Of a stretch of DNA of 64,000 nucleotides, positions 1 through 10,419 are shown in pieces (position 1 is the stretch's first letter; the number at the start of each line of letters is the position of its first letter). Both the position numbers and the translations under genes were made by a program. Below the pieces are notes generated by a model, which was not told the origin of the DNA, did not search any database, and saw only the letters and a program-made list of their open reading frames with translations. This DNA is from Neoarius graeffei (lineage: Eukaryota; Chordata; Actinopteri; Siluriformes; Ariidae). The stretch lies in NCBI RefSeq assembly GCF_027579695.1, contig NC_083596.1:11599298-11663297 (forward strand), written 5' to 3'.

Positions 1-138
1 CATGACTTACAGCTTTGGGGATTTTTGTCATAACTTGTAGGAAAAGAAGACCGAGGAGGATTGTGTTTTGTGACATGTAGCGACTGTGTATAAACGTGCC
101 AGCCATCTTGCATACAAACATTTAAAAGCGAGTATTAT
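1..138. other. No gene recognised
   Basis: Flank of the first transposon. About 40 bases near 97-137 loosely resemble 11408-11450, so this may be old repeat DNA. No coding signal is seen. Confidence 0.4.
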
Positions 139-1258
139 TGCTGGGTTTCAGTCACGTGACTTTTCTTAGCGGTTTTACCGGAAGTGAAATAGCTGGTGGT
201 CTAAACGGCTGCTGTAGCGCAAACAACTAGTGGTAACTTATCAGAGTACGCTCATAATCTAGAAGCCACTGCTGGCTTTAGATATATTCAGAAGATCGCT
301 ATGTGCAATGGAATCGACCCCTACAGTCTGGGAAAGAAGGATTTGTCATACGATCTCGAAAACTACCCTTCAGTCGAGTTCCCCGACATCTCGAACTATC
401 TGGTGTTACAGACGTCCTTCTACACCGCAAAACAGGTGGAAGAGTATGGAGGCTTACAACTTTTTTGTATGTGGCTGGGTAAAGGACCTCGGTATCAAGT
501 CGCTGCCGAATGGATCCTGGATTGTTTTTGTCCATGTAAGTTTTTTTTTTTTAAGCTTTTCGTTCGCGTCTTTACAACGAAGCGCTGCAAGCTGAAGTGT
601 AAACAAACAACAGTTGGCTTGATTCTCACTTGTGTTGGCTCTTATCTCTCAGCTAAATCATTCACAATGATCATCAGAAACCCCTTTAAAGACCTGGCTC
701 TTAGTTAAACAAGACGGAGAAGTGATCACGGCGCATTGTAACTGTACAGCTGGGGAAGAATTTTGTCGCGACCTTCATGCATATGGACTTTGTGAGGAGT
801 AAACAAAGAAACAGCTGGGGACTTTAGCGCTTCGTGACTAAAAAATGTACCGAAAAATAACGACACACAGCAAGAAAAGTACTTGGAAAACACTAAAGAC
901 AGAGCTGAGAGGGAAATACAAACCTTACACCAAGTGATCGCTGCAAACTCGAGCATGCTTCGACTCGGCTCCCTTCGATTTCACTGAGAGGTTCAAAAGC
1001 CACCTTTCTCAGTGTCTTTTAGTGAAATCCTGTGTTCATTCACCTTTTTTTATTAGTTCACGGGGAACCCTGAAGAAACTTATCAGTTTCATGGTTTGAT
1101 CAATTCAAACAACCTAAAACAATGCAAGCGTAAGGTATTTTTCATGCGAGCAATGCAGCTTCTCCGTACAAACGCTTTGTCAACTGAGCTTTGGTAGACC
1201 ACCAGCTAAAATTTTGAATAACTAATGAGGTGGATGTGACGTCACGTGAAACCCAGCA
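139..1258 (+). mobile_element. DNA transposon carrying YqaJ/SWIM-type exons, decayed
   Basis: The ends form terminal inverted repeats (TIRs): TGCTGGGTTTCA on the left and its complement on the right, each followed inward by a CACGTGA-like block and by a second inverted block, AGCTGGTGGTCTA. AT flanks both ends, which fits a 2-bp TSD. The inside holds remnants of a protein of the SWIM-finger/YqaJ-exonuclease type found in eukaryotic transposons. The superfamily could be ISL2EU-like, but that is inference from the cargo and the AT duplication. Confidence 0.55.
301..800 (+). pseudogene. Broken SWIM/YqaJ-type transposon protein, two exon remnants
   Basis: Exon 1 (about 301-534) reads DISNYLVLQTSFYTAKQ and then, after one frame shift near 440, EAYNFFVCGWVKDLGIKS. 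This matches the N-terminal region I know from transposon-encoded proteins with a SWIM zinc finger and a YqaJ nuclease domain. It ends at a good donor, CAT|GTAAGT, near 534. A second coding remnant at about 680-770 encodes KQDGEVITAHCNCTAG, the start of the SWIM-type CxCxxG motif. The YqaJ nuclease part is absent, so the copy cannot be functional. Identification rests on recalled family patterns, not on a search. Confidence 0.5.
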
Positions 1259-1765
1259 ATTGTGCCTTTAGGAAGTGCTCTTTCGCTGTTCAGTCGTCAG
1301 TTTGTCATTTTCAGCTTTCTGTAAAAATTCCTTTTATGGAATTTTTTGGGTGTCACTTTATGCAAATCAGCTGTGCAGTTGGTTAAGTCTTAGGAAAACA
1401 TTTATACCCAACTTTAGAAAAACACTGATAAATGAAGGCCCATCGTAAAACATAACGAACGCTGCAAATATCAGGACTCACTTTCCCAAACACTGAAAAG
1501 TAAAGATCGGAGTAACTGGAAGAGAGAGTGTTCACGATGAACTCCATGCTTCATTCATTAGGAAACTGAGTCCTGATAATGAATCATGGACCCATAATTT
1601 CAACAGATATCAGGATTTTTTTTGGCCATTTTCAATCTTTTTAAAATGGGTTTTGAAAGAACAAACGAATCAAACATTCAAAGGGATAGTGTAAAACTAT
1701 GAAACTCCACTGCAGACTTATAACGAGACCGTCAGTGACGGTGTAGCTCACTCTGGCCCCGTCTA
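1259..1765. other. Non-coding, nothing recognised
   Basis: AT-rich sequence between two transposons. No long reading frame and no known repeat was recognised. Confidence 0.4.
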
Positions 1766-1773
1766 GTCCAGAA

Positions 1774-2731
1774 TAGGGATGGCGAAAACTAAAAAAAATC
1801 TTGACCGACCACCGAGCCTCATTAGCCGGTTAAAGTCGGTTAACCTATGAGTTTAAAATTCTAGAATTGGAATTATTTACAGGGATGCAAACAGTGCGCC
1901 TTTTGGCGGATGCCATCTTTTTCACGGCTGAATCGCGCAGATCCGATTTTTTTTTTTTAAGGGGGGCGTTGGAGTGTCTAATTATAATTTCATCAAAGTA
2001 AATTCTGTATATAAGCAAATGCCGTTACAGTCCATGAAACATAGGAAGTATAAGAAGAAAACAGTAAATCAGAAAGCTGCGCACGTTTGCGCAGCTTTTG
2101 CGCAAACGTGCGCAGCTTTCTGATTTACTGTTTTCTTCTTATACTTCCTATGTTTCATGGACTGTAACGGCATTTGCTTATTTAGTAATTTTAATACAGA
2201 ATTTACTTTGAAATTATAATCAGACACTCCAACGCCCCCCCTAAAAAAAAATCGGATCTGCGCGATTCAGCCGTGAAAAAGTCGGCATCTGCACCTTTAG
2301 TTTGTGTGGAGAGATATGATCTGCAATAACATGCATTGTTGGCTACAGACCGAAACATACTTTCAGAATGCACTGGCCAAGGCAGGACTAAACTCGATGT
2401 GCCTTCTAATAATAATTAAAAAAAAAAAAAACAGAATAGTAATTTGTAAGCTAAAAAGCCTGTGTCTACACTTTTTCTTTCGCCGAGTAGCAGCTGTGTT
2501 CAACTGGGGCGGGACATGACTGAATGGGTGTTTCTGATTTGTCAGCTGTCGTCCTTACACCGCATGGCATGCCCCAAGCGTTTACAACACAGAATTCCAG
2601 GTTCTCCGCTCCAAAATCGGCAGCTTCAAAATGAATGATTTTTTTTTTTTAACTGACAACCAAAAAAAAATTAACCGGTTGACGTTGATTCGGTCAACCA
2701 TCGGTCAAACGGTCATCGGTTAACATCCCTA
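1774..2731. mobile_element. Non-autonomous hAT element
   Basis: The ends are TAGGGATG and CATCCCTA, flanked by an exact 8-bp duplication, gtccagaa (1766-1773 and 2732-2739), which is the hAT signature. Subterminal motifs resembling CGGTTAACC occur at both ends in inverted orientation. No transposase frame is visible. The centre is a large hairpin, listed separately. Confidence 0.75.
1905..2293. repeat. Long near-perfect palindrome inside the hAT element
   Basis: Two arms of about 185 bases (about 1905-2091 and 2108-2293) are nearly exact reverse complements. They meet at a short GC-rich centre built from TGCGCA and GCGCAAACG motifs. The right arm has a small extra stretch near 2185. Confidence 0.85.
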
Positions 2732-2739
2732 GTCCAGAA

Positions 2740-3142
2740 GGAACGATTTAAAGTGGGTCACCTTGCACAATAAATGTTACAAGCTATATACAGAATATAT
2801 AAGCTATATACAGTATAGAAGTTATATACACCCTAGGAATACTGACCTATTTGCCAGAAAGAATCCAAAATGGTGAGGAATTGACCTCACCAAGAAGCGA
2901 TTTTTGCTGAACTGCTCATTAAGGCTTAATTACTCCATATCTTCATTATTAATTGCAATGATGCAAATTTGCGTAGAAGCTATATGCACCCCAGGCAGAC
3001 CTACCTTCCTGCCAAAAAGAATAAAAATCGGTGGAGAATTGAGAGAGAAGAAGCGATTTTTGTGAAATGTGGGCGATGCCGGACAACACATGATGGCATG
3101 AGCTCATCGCCTGCCGGCTGGATGAGCTAATAATGCGCTATT
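2740..3142. repeat. Probable interspersed repeat, unclassified
   Basis: The stretch repeats short motifs such as AGCTATATACA and AGAAGCGATTTTTG (near 2896 and 3050) and ends near a GAGCTCATCGCCTGCC block. This looks like degraded repeat DNA with internal duplication. No coding signal. Confidence 0.35.
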
Positions 3143-3845
3143 ATTTACACAAACACTACCCCATGTTTGGCATACTGTTAAAGCCGTCTCCAAAACAAAC
3201 ACACCTGGCATCCTTGTAGGTTTGACCTATTTGAAGCCCGAGCTCGCAGCACTCACGGCAACAATATCCTTGATTCACCCTTCATATGAACACATGGATC
3301 AGATCACAACCACAATCAAATCCGACATTTATCCAGCCAAAGGACTGCAAACACTCCCTCAGTCCACCAGACTGCGATTTGACTGCGACTGCAGCTTTCA
3401 TTACGTAATAATGAGATTTCATTTGACGGCATGCAAACATGCAGAGTTTAAATGTCTCACATTTCTTCACAAGCAAGATCGACTCTGTGTACGACTTCAA
3501 CCACTTTTGCATGAATCTTGCCACGTGTTGTGCACTGACAGACGTTGACAGACCAGCTTGAATTGTATTTTAACTTTCAAGTTTTCTTTTTTTATGAATG
3601 GACATGAATGCTATGGCTTAATGTCTAATCTTTACACTCCTGACCCCACAACTCCTGAACTAACCAGTCAAAGACATATTTTGTGTTCTTACATCATGAA
3701 TCTTTGTCATACTGGGCCTCGTTTATCAGACTGGCTCCGAACAAAACTGACCCTTAAATAATATTATTTGCACCAACACTACCCCATGTTCTACACACTC
3801 TTAAAGCCGTCTCCAAAAAGAACACACCTGGCACCTGGTGATCTT
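3143..3845. repeat. Pair of direct repeats about 620 bp apart
   Basis: About 80 bases at 3143-3222 recur at 3766-3845 with few changes (shared core AACACTACCCCATGTT, then TTAAAGCCGTCTCCAAAA). The right copy abuts the MITE that starts at 3847. Confidence 0.6.
3245..3590. repeat. Dispersed repeat related to 9505-9870
   Basis: This block matches 9505-9870 in the same orientation over about 350 bases, with roughly a fifth of positions changed. Shared cores include CTTCACAAGCAAGAT and CTTCAACCACTTTTGCATG. Reading frames here are short and not kept between the copies, so it is a repeat and not a gene. Confidence 0.6.
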
Positions 3846-3846
3846 A

Positions 3847-4346
3847 TGCCCCTTTTCCACCAAAGTAGTTCCAGGACTGGTTCGGGGCCAGTGCTTAGTT
3901 TCGAACCGGGTTTTCTGTTTCCACTGACAAAGAACTGGCTCTGGGGCCAGAAAAAACGGTTCCAGGCTAGCACCAGCTCTTTGCTGGGCCAGAGGAAAGA
4001 ACCGCTTACGTCAGCGGGGGGGCGGAGTTGTTAAGACCAACAGCAATAACAAGACCGCGAAAGATCACCATTTTTAAGCAACGAGAAGCAGCAGCTGTAC
4101 AAACGCGAAGTCATCCATTATTATTATTATTGCTGTTGTTTTTGCTTCGATATTCGCGCCAAGGTTTATGCAAATGTAGCGACGTAACTGACGTATACAG
4201 CGACGTAATGACGTGACTTCCCTTAGCACCGCGATCTATGGAAAAGCAAACTGGTTCTCAGCTGGCTCGCAAGTTGAACGAGTTGTGAACCAGCACCAGC
4301 ACTGGCCCCGAACCAGCCCTGGAACTGATTTGGTGGAAAAGGGGTA
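3847..4346. mobile_element. PIF/Harbinger-like MITE, copy 1
   Basis: TIRs TGCCCCTTTTCCACCAAA and TTTGGTGGAAAAGGGGTA are flanked by TTA on both sides, a 3-bp duplication typical of PIF/Harbinger. The inside is related, in reverse orientation, to 10606-11141. Both contain a GCTGGTTC/GAACCAGC-rich subterminal part and a (TTA)n tract. No transposase is visible. Confidence 0.7.
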
Positions 4347-4349
4347 TTA

Positions 4350-5076
4350 TTGGCTTGACCTGGACTAGAGTACAGGTTTATTCAATCCTGAATAAGCGTT
4401 TCAGCCATGTGATTTATTTGTAAAGACTGTAAAGTCATCTCTTCCTTGGTGTCTGCTTTCCTGAATGGGTTCAAGACCTCACTGTAAACATGCATCCCAT
4501 ATTTCCCACTAGTTTCTTATTATCGTGCAAGAAATGTTCTGTTTTTAGAGGAATCTTTGGGTAAACCTGACCCTTTTATCTCAGTCTTGAAAAGCATATT
4601 GATGCCCGAACATTCTTTTAAGGTATAGCAGACCTAAAGTTAAGCTGGAGAGGGAATTTCGAGGGATGAGACAGGAAGGTTATTTGCATGTGGAAAAGAC
4701 TTTGAGGAAGTGCAGCATTTTTAAAGTGAAAGATCGTCGAAGTTGGAAGGCGGTTTTATTTTTGTTGTATTCTCTGAATGTATACAAACAGCTTTATGTG
4801 ATGTTCAGCATGCTAGAACCATGTAAGTTAAAAAAAAATAGTATGATGAAGGACGGTTACCTGCGTGAGGAATGAATTGTGTTGGGTGGCATAAATTACT
4901 TTTTGATGGAATAGAAGTAGAACAGGCGAATGGTTCAAGAGTTCTTTGGGTGGTTCATGTGAATAGATTTCTAAAGGGGCTCGAATTGGAGCTGGTTCTG
5001 AAAGCAGGACCTTCTGTTGTAAGGTTTAACCCTTGATTGTAAAGGTTCTACAAACGTAGTTAAATATACAGTATAC
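4350..5076. other. Non-coding, nothing recognised
   Basis: AT-rich sequence without a convincing reading frame or a repeat I can name. Confidence 0.35.
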
Positions 5077-5079
5077 TTT

Positions 5080-5574
5080 TACCCCTTTTCGACCAACAAG
5101 GAACGGGTTCTTGAATTGGTTCTGTTCAGGATTCTTTGAACCTTGGTGCCGGGTAGCAAACTAGCCCACGTTTTTACCAGTTTCGAGCAGATCCGTTGTA
5201 ATCAAGGATGCATCATGAATGGAGATCATTGCACAATTCGGAATGGGAGTAAACAGCAGTCGCAAGATGGCAGAGCACATTGATGACCTACGAGCTTTTG
5301 TTCTGTTATTGCAGATATTTGTTTTCATTCCATTTTTCTGAACATGTATCCTTTTCCTTTGCGTTCTCCATCCCTGCGCTTCACTCCCTCTCCAAACTAA
5401 TGATACGCCCCCTGATGTCGTCATGGTTTGCGCTGGAAAAAGAGCTATATTTTAGGAATCGATTTTTCAAGTTCCAAACCAATTTATTCTTGCTCGAAAT
5501 GCTCTGATTGAACAGTTCAAAATTTGGTGCGCGAGTCAGAACGGAACCTGTTTCCTGTTGGTGGATAAGGGGTA
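5080..5574. mobile_element. PIF/Harbinger-like MITE, degraded
   Basis: The ends are TACCCCTTTTCGACCAAC and GTTGGTGGATAAGGGGTA, the same terminal design as the MITE at 3847-4346. The flanking triplets (ttt and tct) no longer match exactly, which fits an older copy. Confidence 0.55.
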
Positions 5575-6073
5575 TCTTAGCAAAAAGGGTTCGTGGCCAG
5601 ACTGGTTCAAACTAACAGGAAGGCTGTGGTGACTGAAATAACCATTTTTTTTTACATTCGTGGTGACCAGAAAAGCATTTCAGTGCGCACAACATGTCAA
5701 ACCTTGAATTACAACAGCTTACAACAACATCGAGTGTCTTCAAGAATGAGAATTTGAGACTACAGTGAGGCGCAGGCTCACCAAACATGAACAAATTAAA
5801 AAAAGACCAGATGATGTGTGTGTGTTTTTTTTTTTTTTCCTATCTTAAACTGTCTGGGATCAGTGAGCCTGTGCCCACTGTAGTCTCATATTCCTGTTCT
5901 GGGCTGACAGGATTGGAACCCGATGTGGTCTTCTCCGGATGTAGCCAATCCACCTTAAGTTTGATATGTTGTGCTTTCTGAGATGCTTTTCTGCTCACTG
6001 TGGTTGTAAAGAGTGGTTATTTGAGTCACCAAATAGTATAGTATAGTCTTCTTATCAGATCAAACCAGTCGGG

Positions 6074-6885
6074 TGGGTTTCCCAAAAGCATCGTAGCACA
6101 AAGATCATCGTTAAATGGTAGAACAAGCATCACAATGAACACTCTGTCTCTCCTAATTAAGATGCTCTTAGGCTACGTTTACATTACGTCGAATCAGCGG
6201 ATCATCAGATTAACGTTCTTAAAACGATTCGCGTTTACACTAAAACCGTTAGCCGTGCACACAGCAACGCCAATACGCGGATACGCTCGGCTCCACAGGC
6301 ATCCTGCGCTCCAAATCACTCCGCCCTGAACAGCGAGTGCCCTCTGGAGGGTGCGCACTCCGGCCCTGCGCAGCTCACACAGCGCGCAAGTGAAGTGCAC
6401 AAGCCACGATTCGGGACTGAGCCGCTGTGTGTGTGATCCCAGCGCATATCACTTACTACTTGCAAGTGGAAGGATGGCAAGCCTAAAGACAATCATAACT
6501 ACACAATGGGCAGTATTTGCATCAGTATTTGCAGTATTTTCATACTTTTATACTCTTTAATGAAAGGTGATACAAGGCGGAAGTCCGCGCCGTTTTTCAG
6601 CAGTCGCGTCACATGACCAACGCCAGCGAATCAGGAAGGTGGATGTCACAGTGACGTTGTCCAATGAGACGCCAGCTAGAGCTCAGCACAGCGTATCCGC
6701 GTATTCTCAATGTTTACACAGCACCGGACCAGACACGATCTAGATTGAATACGTGGACCCTGGCGGATTCCCGTTTCCAGGCGTTTCCAGGCGGTTTAAT
6801 GTAAACGGACAGTGCATCCGCGAAGAAAACGAGACAGATACGGTCTAATGTAAACGTAGCCTTAGTGTTGAGGCTTTTGGAAACC
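6074..6885. mobile_element. MITE with GTTTCCCAAAAGC ends, split by another MITE
   Basis: Left end GGGTTTCCCAAAAGCATCG and right end GAGGCTTTTGGAAACCCC are inverted copies. They enclose the element at 6171-6861 and interrupt the Tc1 relic near its CCAGTC-GG position. The target duplication is not clear. Confidence 0.45.
6171..6861. mobile_element. MITE with TTA target duplication
   Basis: TIRs GGCTACGTTTACATTA and TAATGTAAACGTAGCC are flanked by TTA on both sides (6168-6170 and 6862-6864), as for PIF/Harbinger. GC-rich inside, no transposase. Confidence 0.7.
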
Positions 6886-7261
6886 CCAACCCTGACTGTT
6901 TCTCTCTGATCTCTCTCAAGAACAAGGTGTTTCCACCCACAGAACTGCCACTCATTGGATGTTTTTTGTTTTTCACACCATTCTGTGTCATCTCAAGAGA
7001 CGGTTGTGTGTGAAAATCCCAGGAGCTCAGCGATTTCTGAAATACTCAAACCAGCCCATCTGACACTAACACCCATACAGTCAAATTGACAGAGATCACA
7101 TTATTTTCCTGTTCTGATGTTTGATGTGAACATTAACCGAAGCTCTTGATCTGTATCTGCATGCTTTTATGCATTGTGCTGATCAAATAATTGCATGTGT
7201 GTGTACAGGTGTTCTTAATAAAATGGCTGGTGGATGTATATTTGAGTAAATGTTAGTTAAT

Positions 7262-7594
7262 AGTCCCATTCATTTCTATACCACTTCTAAATTGTGGGTC
7301 ACAGGTGAGCTGGAGCCAATCCCAGCTAACATATCCCTGGATAGGTCCCCAGTCTACCACAGGGTTAACATTCACACCTATGGGCAACTTTTAGAGTAGA
7401 CACTTGACCTAATCTGCATGTCTTTGGACTGTGGGTGGAAACCGGACACCTGGAGAAAACCCACACAGGCAGGAGGAGAACACGCAAACTCCACACAGAC
7501 AGAAAGGCCCGGTAAGGTGACTGACAGGTTTGAACCCAGAACCTTCTTGCTGTGAGGTGACAGTGCTAACCACAGCACCAACATGCTGCCCAAC
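7262..7594 (-). mobile_element. Old tRNA-derived SINE (Mermaid-type), minus strand
   Basis: On the minus strand it starts with a tRNA-like head whose B box survives as GGTTCAAACC, followed by the family body. Many substitutions relative to the other copies suggest an old insertion. Confidence 0.75.
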
Positions 7595-7795
7595 CTCAAA
7601 TTATATAATATAATAATATTAAATTGCATCATTTACATGATACCAGACATCTGACAGCTGATACCTGCTATCAAGTTCCCTTACACAAGATACAAATGCA
7701 GATCCAAATAATACCTGATATCTGAAACTTGACGTCTGATAACTGAAATGAAATAAACAAATCAGGAAATGACACCTGATCCCTGGATAGAGATA

Positions 7796-9404
7796 CAATG
7801 GTGCTTGAAAGTTTGTGAACCCTTTTAGAATTTTCTATATTTCTGCATAAATATGACCTAAAACATCATCAGATTTTCACACAAGTCCTAAAAGTAGATA
7901 AAGAGAACCCAGTTAAACAAATGACACAAAAATATTATACTTGGTCATTTATTTATTGAGGAAAATGATCCAATATTACATATCTGTGAGTGGCAAAAGT
8001 ATGTGAACCTCTAGGATTAGCAGTTCATTTGAAGGTGAAATTAGAGTCAGGTGTTTTCAATCAATGGGATGACAATCAGGTGTGAGTGGGCACCCTGTTT
8101 TATTTAAAGAACAGGGATCTATCAAAGTCTGATCTTCACAACACATGTTTGTGGAAGTGTATCATGGCACAAACAAAGGAGATTTCTGAGGACCTCAGAA
8201 AAAGCGTTGTTGATGCTCATCAGGCTGGAAAAGGTTACAAAACCATCTCTAAAGAGTTTGGACTTCACCAATCCACAGTCAGACAGATTGTGTACAAATG
8301 GAGGAAATTCAAGACCATTGTTACCCTCTCCAGGAGTAGTCGACCAACAAAGCTCACTCCAAGAACAAGGCGTGTAATAGTCAGCGAGGTCACAAAGGAC
8401 CCCAGGGTAACTTCTAAGCAGCTGAAGGCCTCTCTCACATTGGCTAATGTTAATGTTCATGAGTCCACCATCAGGAGAACACTGAACAACAATGGTGTGC
8501 ATAGCAGGGTTGCAAGGAGAAAGCCACTGCTCTCCAAAAAGAACATTGCTGCTCATCTGCAGTTTGCTAAAGATCACGCGGACAAGCCAGAAGGCTACTG
8601 GAAAAATGTTTTGTGGATGGATGAGACCAAAATAGAACGTTTTGGTTTAAATGAGAAGCGTTATGTTTGGAGAAAGGAAAACACTGCATTCCAGCATAAG
8701 AACCTTATCCCATCTGTGAAACATGGTGGTGGTAGTATCATGGTTTGGGCCTGTTTTGCTGCATCTGGGCCAGGACAGCTTGCCATGATTAATGGAACAA
8801 TGAATTCTGAATTATACCAGCGAATTCTAAAGGAAAATGTCAGGACATCTGTCCATGAACTGAATCTCAAGAGAAGGTGGGTCATGCAGCAAGACAACGA
8901 CCCTAAGCACACAAGTCATTCCACCAAAGAATGGTTAAAGACGAATAAAGTTAATGTTCTGGAATGGCCAAGTCAAAGTCCTGACCTTAATCCAATTGAA
9001 ATGTTGTGGAAGGACCTGAAGTGAGCAGTTCATGTGAGGAAACCCACCAACATCCCAGAGTTGAAGCTGTTCTGTACGGAGGAACGGGCTAAAATTCCTC
9101 CAAGCCGGTGTGCAGGACTGATCAACAGTTACCGCAAACGTTTAGTTGCAGTTGTTGCTGCACAAGAGGGTCACACCAGATACTGAAAGCAAAGGTTCAC
9201 ATACTTTTGCCACTCACAGATATGTAATATTGGATCATTTTCCTCAATAAATAAATGACCAAGTATAACATTTTTGTCTCATTTGTTTAACTGGGTTCTC
9301 TTTATCTACTTTTAGGACTTGAGTGTAAATCTGATGTTGTTTTAGGTCATTTATGCAGAAATATAGAAAATTCTAAAGGGTTCACAAACTTTCAAGCACC
9401 ACTG
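7796..9404 (+). mobile_element. Nearly whole Tc1-like transposon
   Basis: Starts CAATGGTGCTTGAAAG and ends with the complement CTTTCAAGCACCACTG, flanked by TA on each side. The inverted repeats are about 215 bp long (7796-8012 and 9193-9404) and still very similar, so the copy is fairly young. The transposase reading frame fills the middle. Confidence 0.9.
8164..9186 (+). pseudogene. Tc1 transposase, one in-frame stop
   Basis: This is the cut-and-paste DDE transposase of the surrounding element. I start it at MAQTKEISEDLRK (8164), because family members begin there; the frame is open further upstream to 8086. Two helix-turn-helix units occupy about residues 1-115. The catalytic residues are D in LWMDETK, D in QDNDPKHTS and E in SPDLNPIEMLW, a DD34E spacing. 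A TGA at 9022-9024, where relatives have a tryptophan codon, cuts off the last 54 residues. The frame then stays open to a natural stop at 9184-9186. Full length would be 340 residues, normal for Tc1. Apart from that stop it looks intact. Confidence 0.88.
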
Positions 9405-9504
9405 TAACTGACGCTAAAAGCCCATGAAAATAAGGCATTTAATTTGGTTCGCACAAAACTTTCCAAGTTATTCTAAATTTAGTGAGCACTGCGTAATGAT
9501 TGTG

Positions 9505-9870
9505 ATGAACAACAACAGTGTCCTTGACTCAACCTTTATATGACCACACAGATCAGATCACAATCACAACCACAAGCAAATCCCACTTTCCTTCAGCCGA
9601 AGGACTGTAAACACTCCCTGAGTCCAACAGACTGTGATTTGACTGCGACTGCTGCTCTCATGGTGTAATGATGGGATTTCATTTGACTGCAACCCTGCAA
9701 AGTTTAAATGTAACATGTTTCTTCACAAGCAAGATTGACTCTAGGTTTATGTATGACTTCAACCACTTTTGCATGAATCTTGCCACGTTTCGTGCACTGA
9801 CAAACGTTGACAGAGCAGTGGCTTTCAGCCTGAGCTTGAACTGTATTTTAACTTTCAAGCTTTATTTAAA
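9505..9870. repeat. Dispersed repeat related to 3245-3590
   Basis: Second, diverged copy of the block at 3245-3590, in the same orientation. Sequence near 9960-9990 (GGGATGCATACTTTTGCAAA) resembles a Tc1-type end fragment. No gene is seen between 9405 and 10123. Confidence 0.55.
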
Positions 9871-10419
9871 GTGGTAGGCATGTTGTGTAAATCAAATGCT
9901 GCTAACCTTCCAAAAATCCATTTTAATTCCAGCTTGTAATGCAACAAAACAAGACAAACACCAAGGGGGATGCATACTTTTGCAAAATACTGTATGTGAT
10001 TTGAGACACAACATTAGTTTGTTTATTCAGTTTTAAAAACAGTGTCACAAGGTGCTATACTGCCCCCACTGTTTCCACTTGTAATGCACCATATGGCTGC
10101 AACAGGTTAATTTCTGAGGATGTGCATAGATCAGTGATTCCCAACCACTGTGCCGTGGCACATTAGTGTGCCGTGAGAGATCATCAGGTGTACCGTGGGA
10201 AATTATCTAATTTCACTTAATTGTTCCAAAAATTATTTATTTACTGCAAATAATTTGTCTTCGTTTGTCTATGCTAGCGACGTATCATGACAGGCAGAAC
10301 AATTAAATACTCTTACACTACATGGCAGCAGGTAGCTAATTAACCTGTGTATCTGCCTGTTGCCATTCAAACAATAGATTTAGTAATGCTTCAGGTGTGA
10401 TAGCGGTGATAGCGAGGGA

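Larger units (their letters stand above)
5585..7247. mobile_element. Scrambled Tc1/mariner relic, interrupted
   Basis: The right end (about 6886-7247) is the terminal part of a Tc1-like family whose tip reads TACA-CACCxGCCA-TTTATTA, here on the minus strand. Known features of that family are visible, such as CCAGGAGCTCAGCGATTTCTGA. The transposase N-terminal region is present twice: plus strand at about 5593-5815 and minus strand at about 5853-6060, as an imperfect inverted repeat. A MITE with another MITE inside it splits the relic. No open transposase remains. Confidence 0.5.

Noticed and set aside
3222-3761. Open frames of 67-108 codons that might be a gene
   Set aside because: The stretch is a dispersed repeat also found at 9505-9870, and the frames are not kept between the copies.
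5161-5507. Two overlapping frames of 75-87 codons on opposite strands
   Set aside because: They sit inside a MITE bounded by inverted ends; no domain or conservation.
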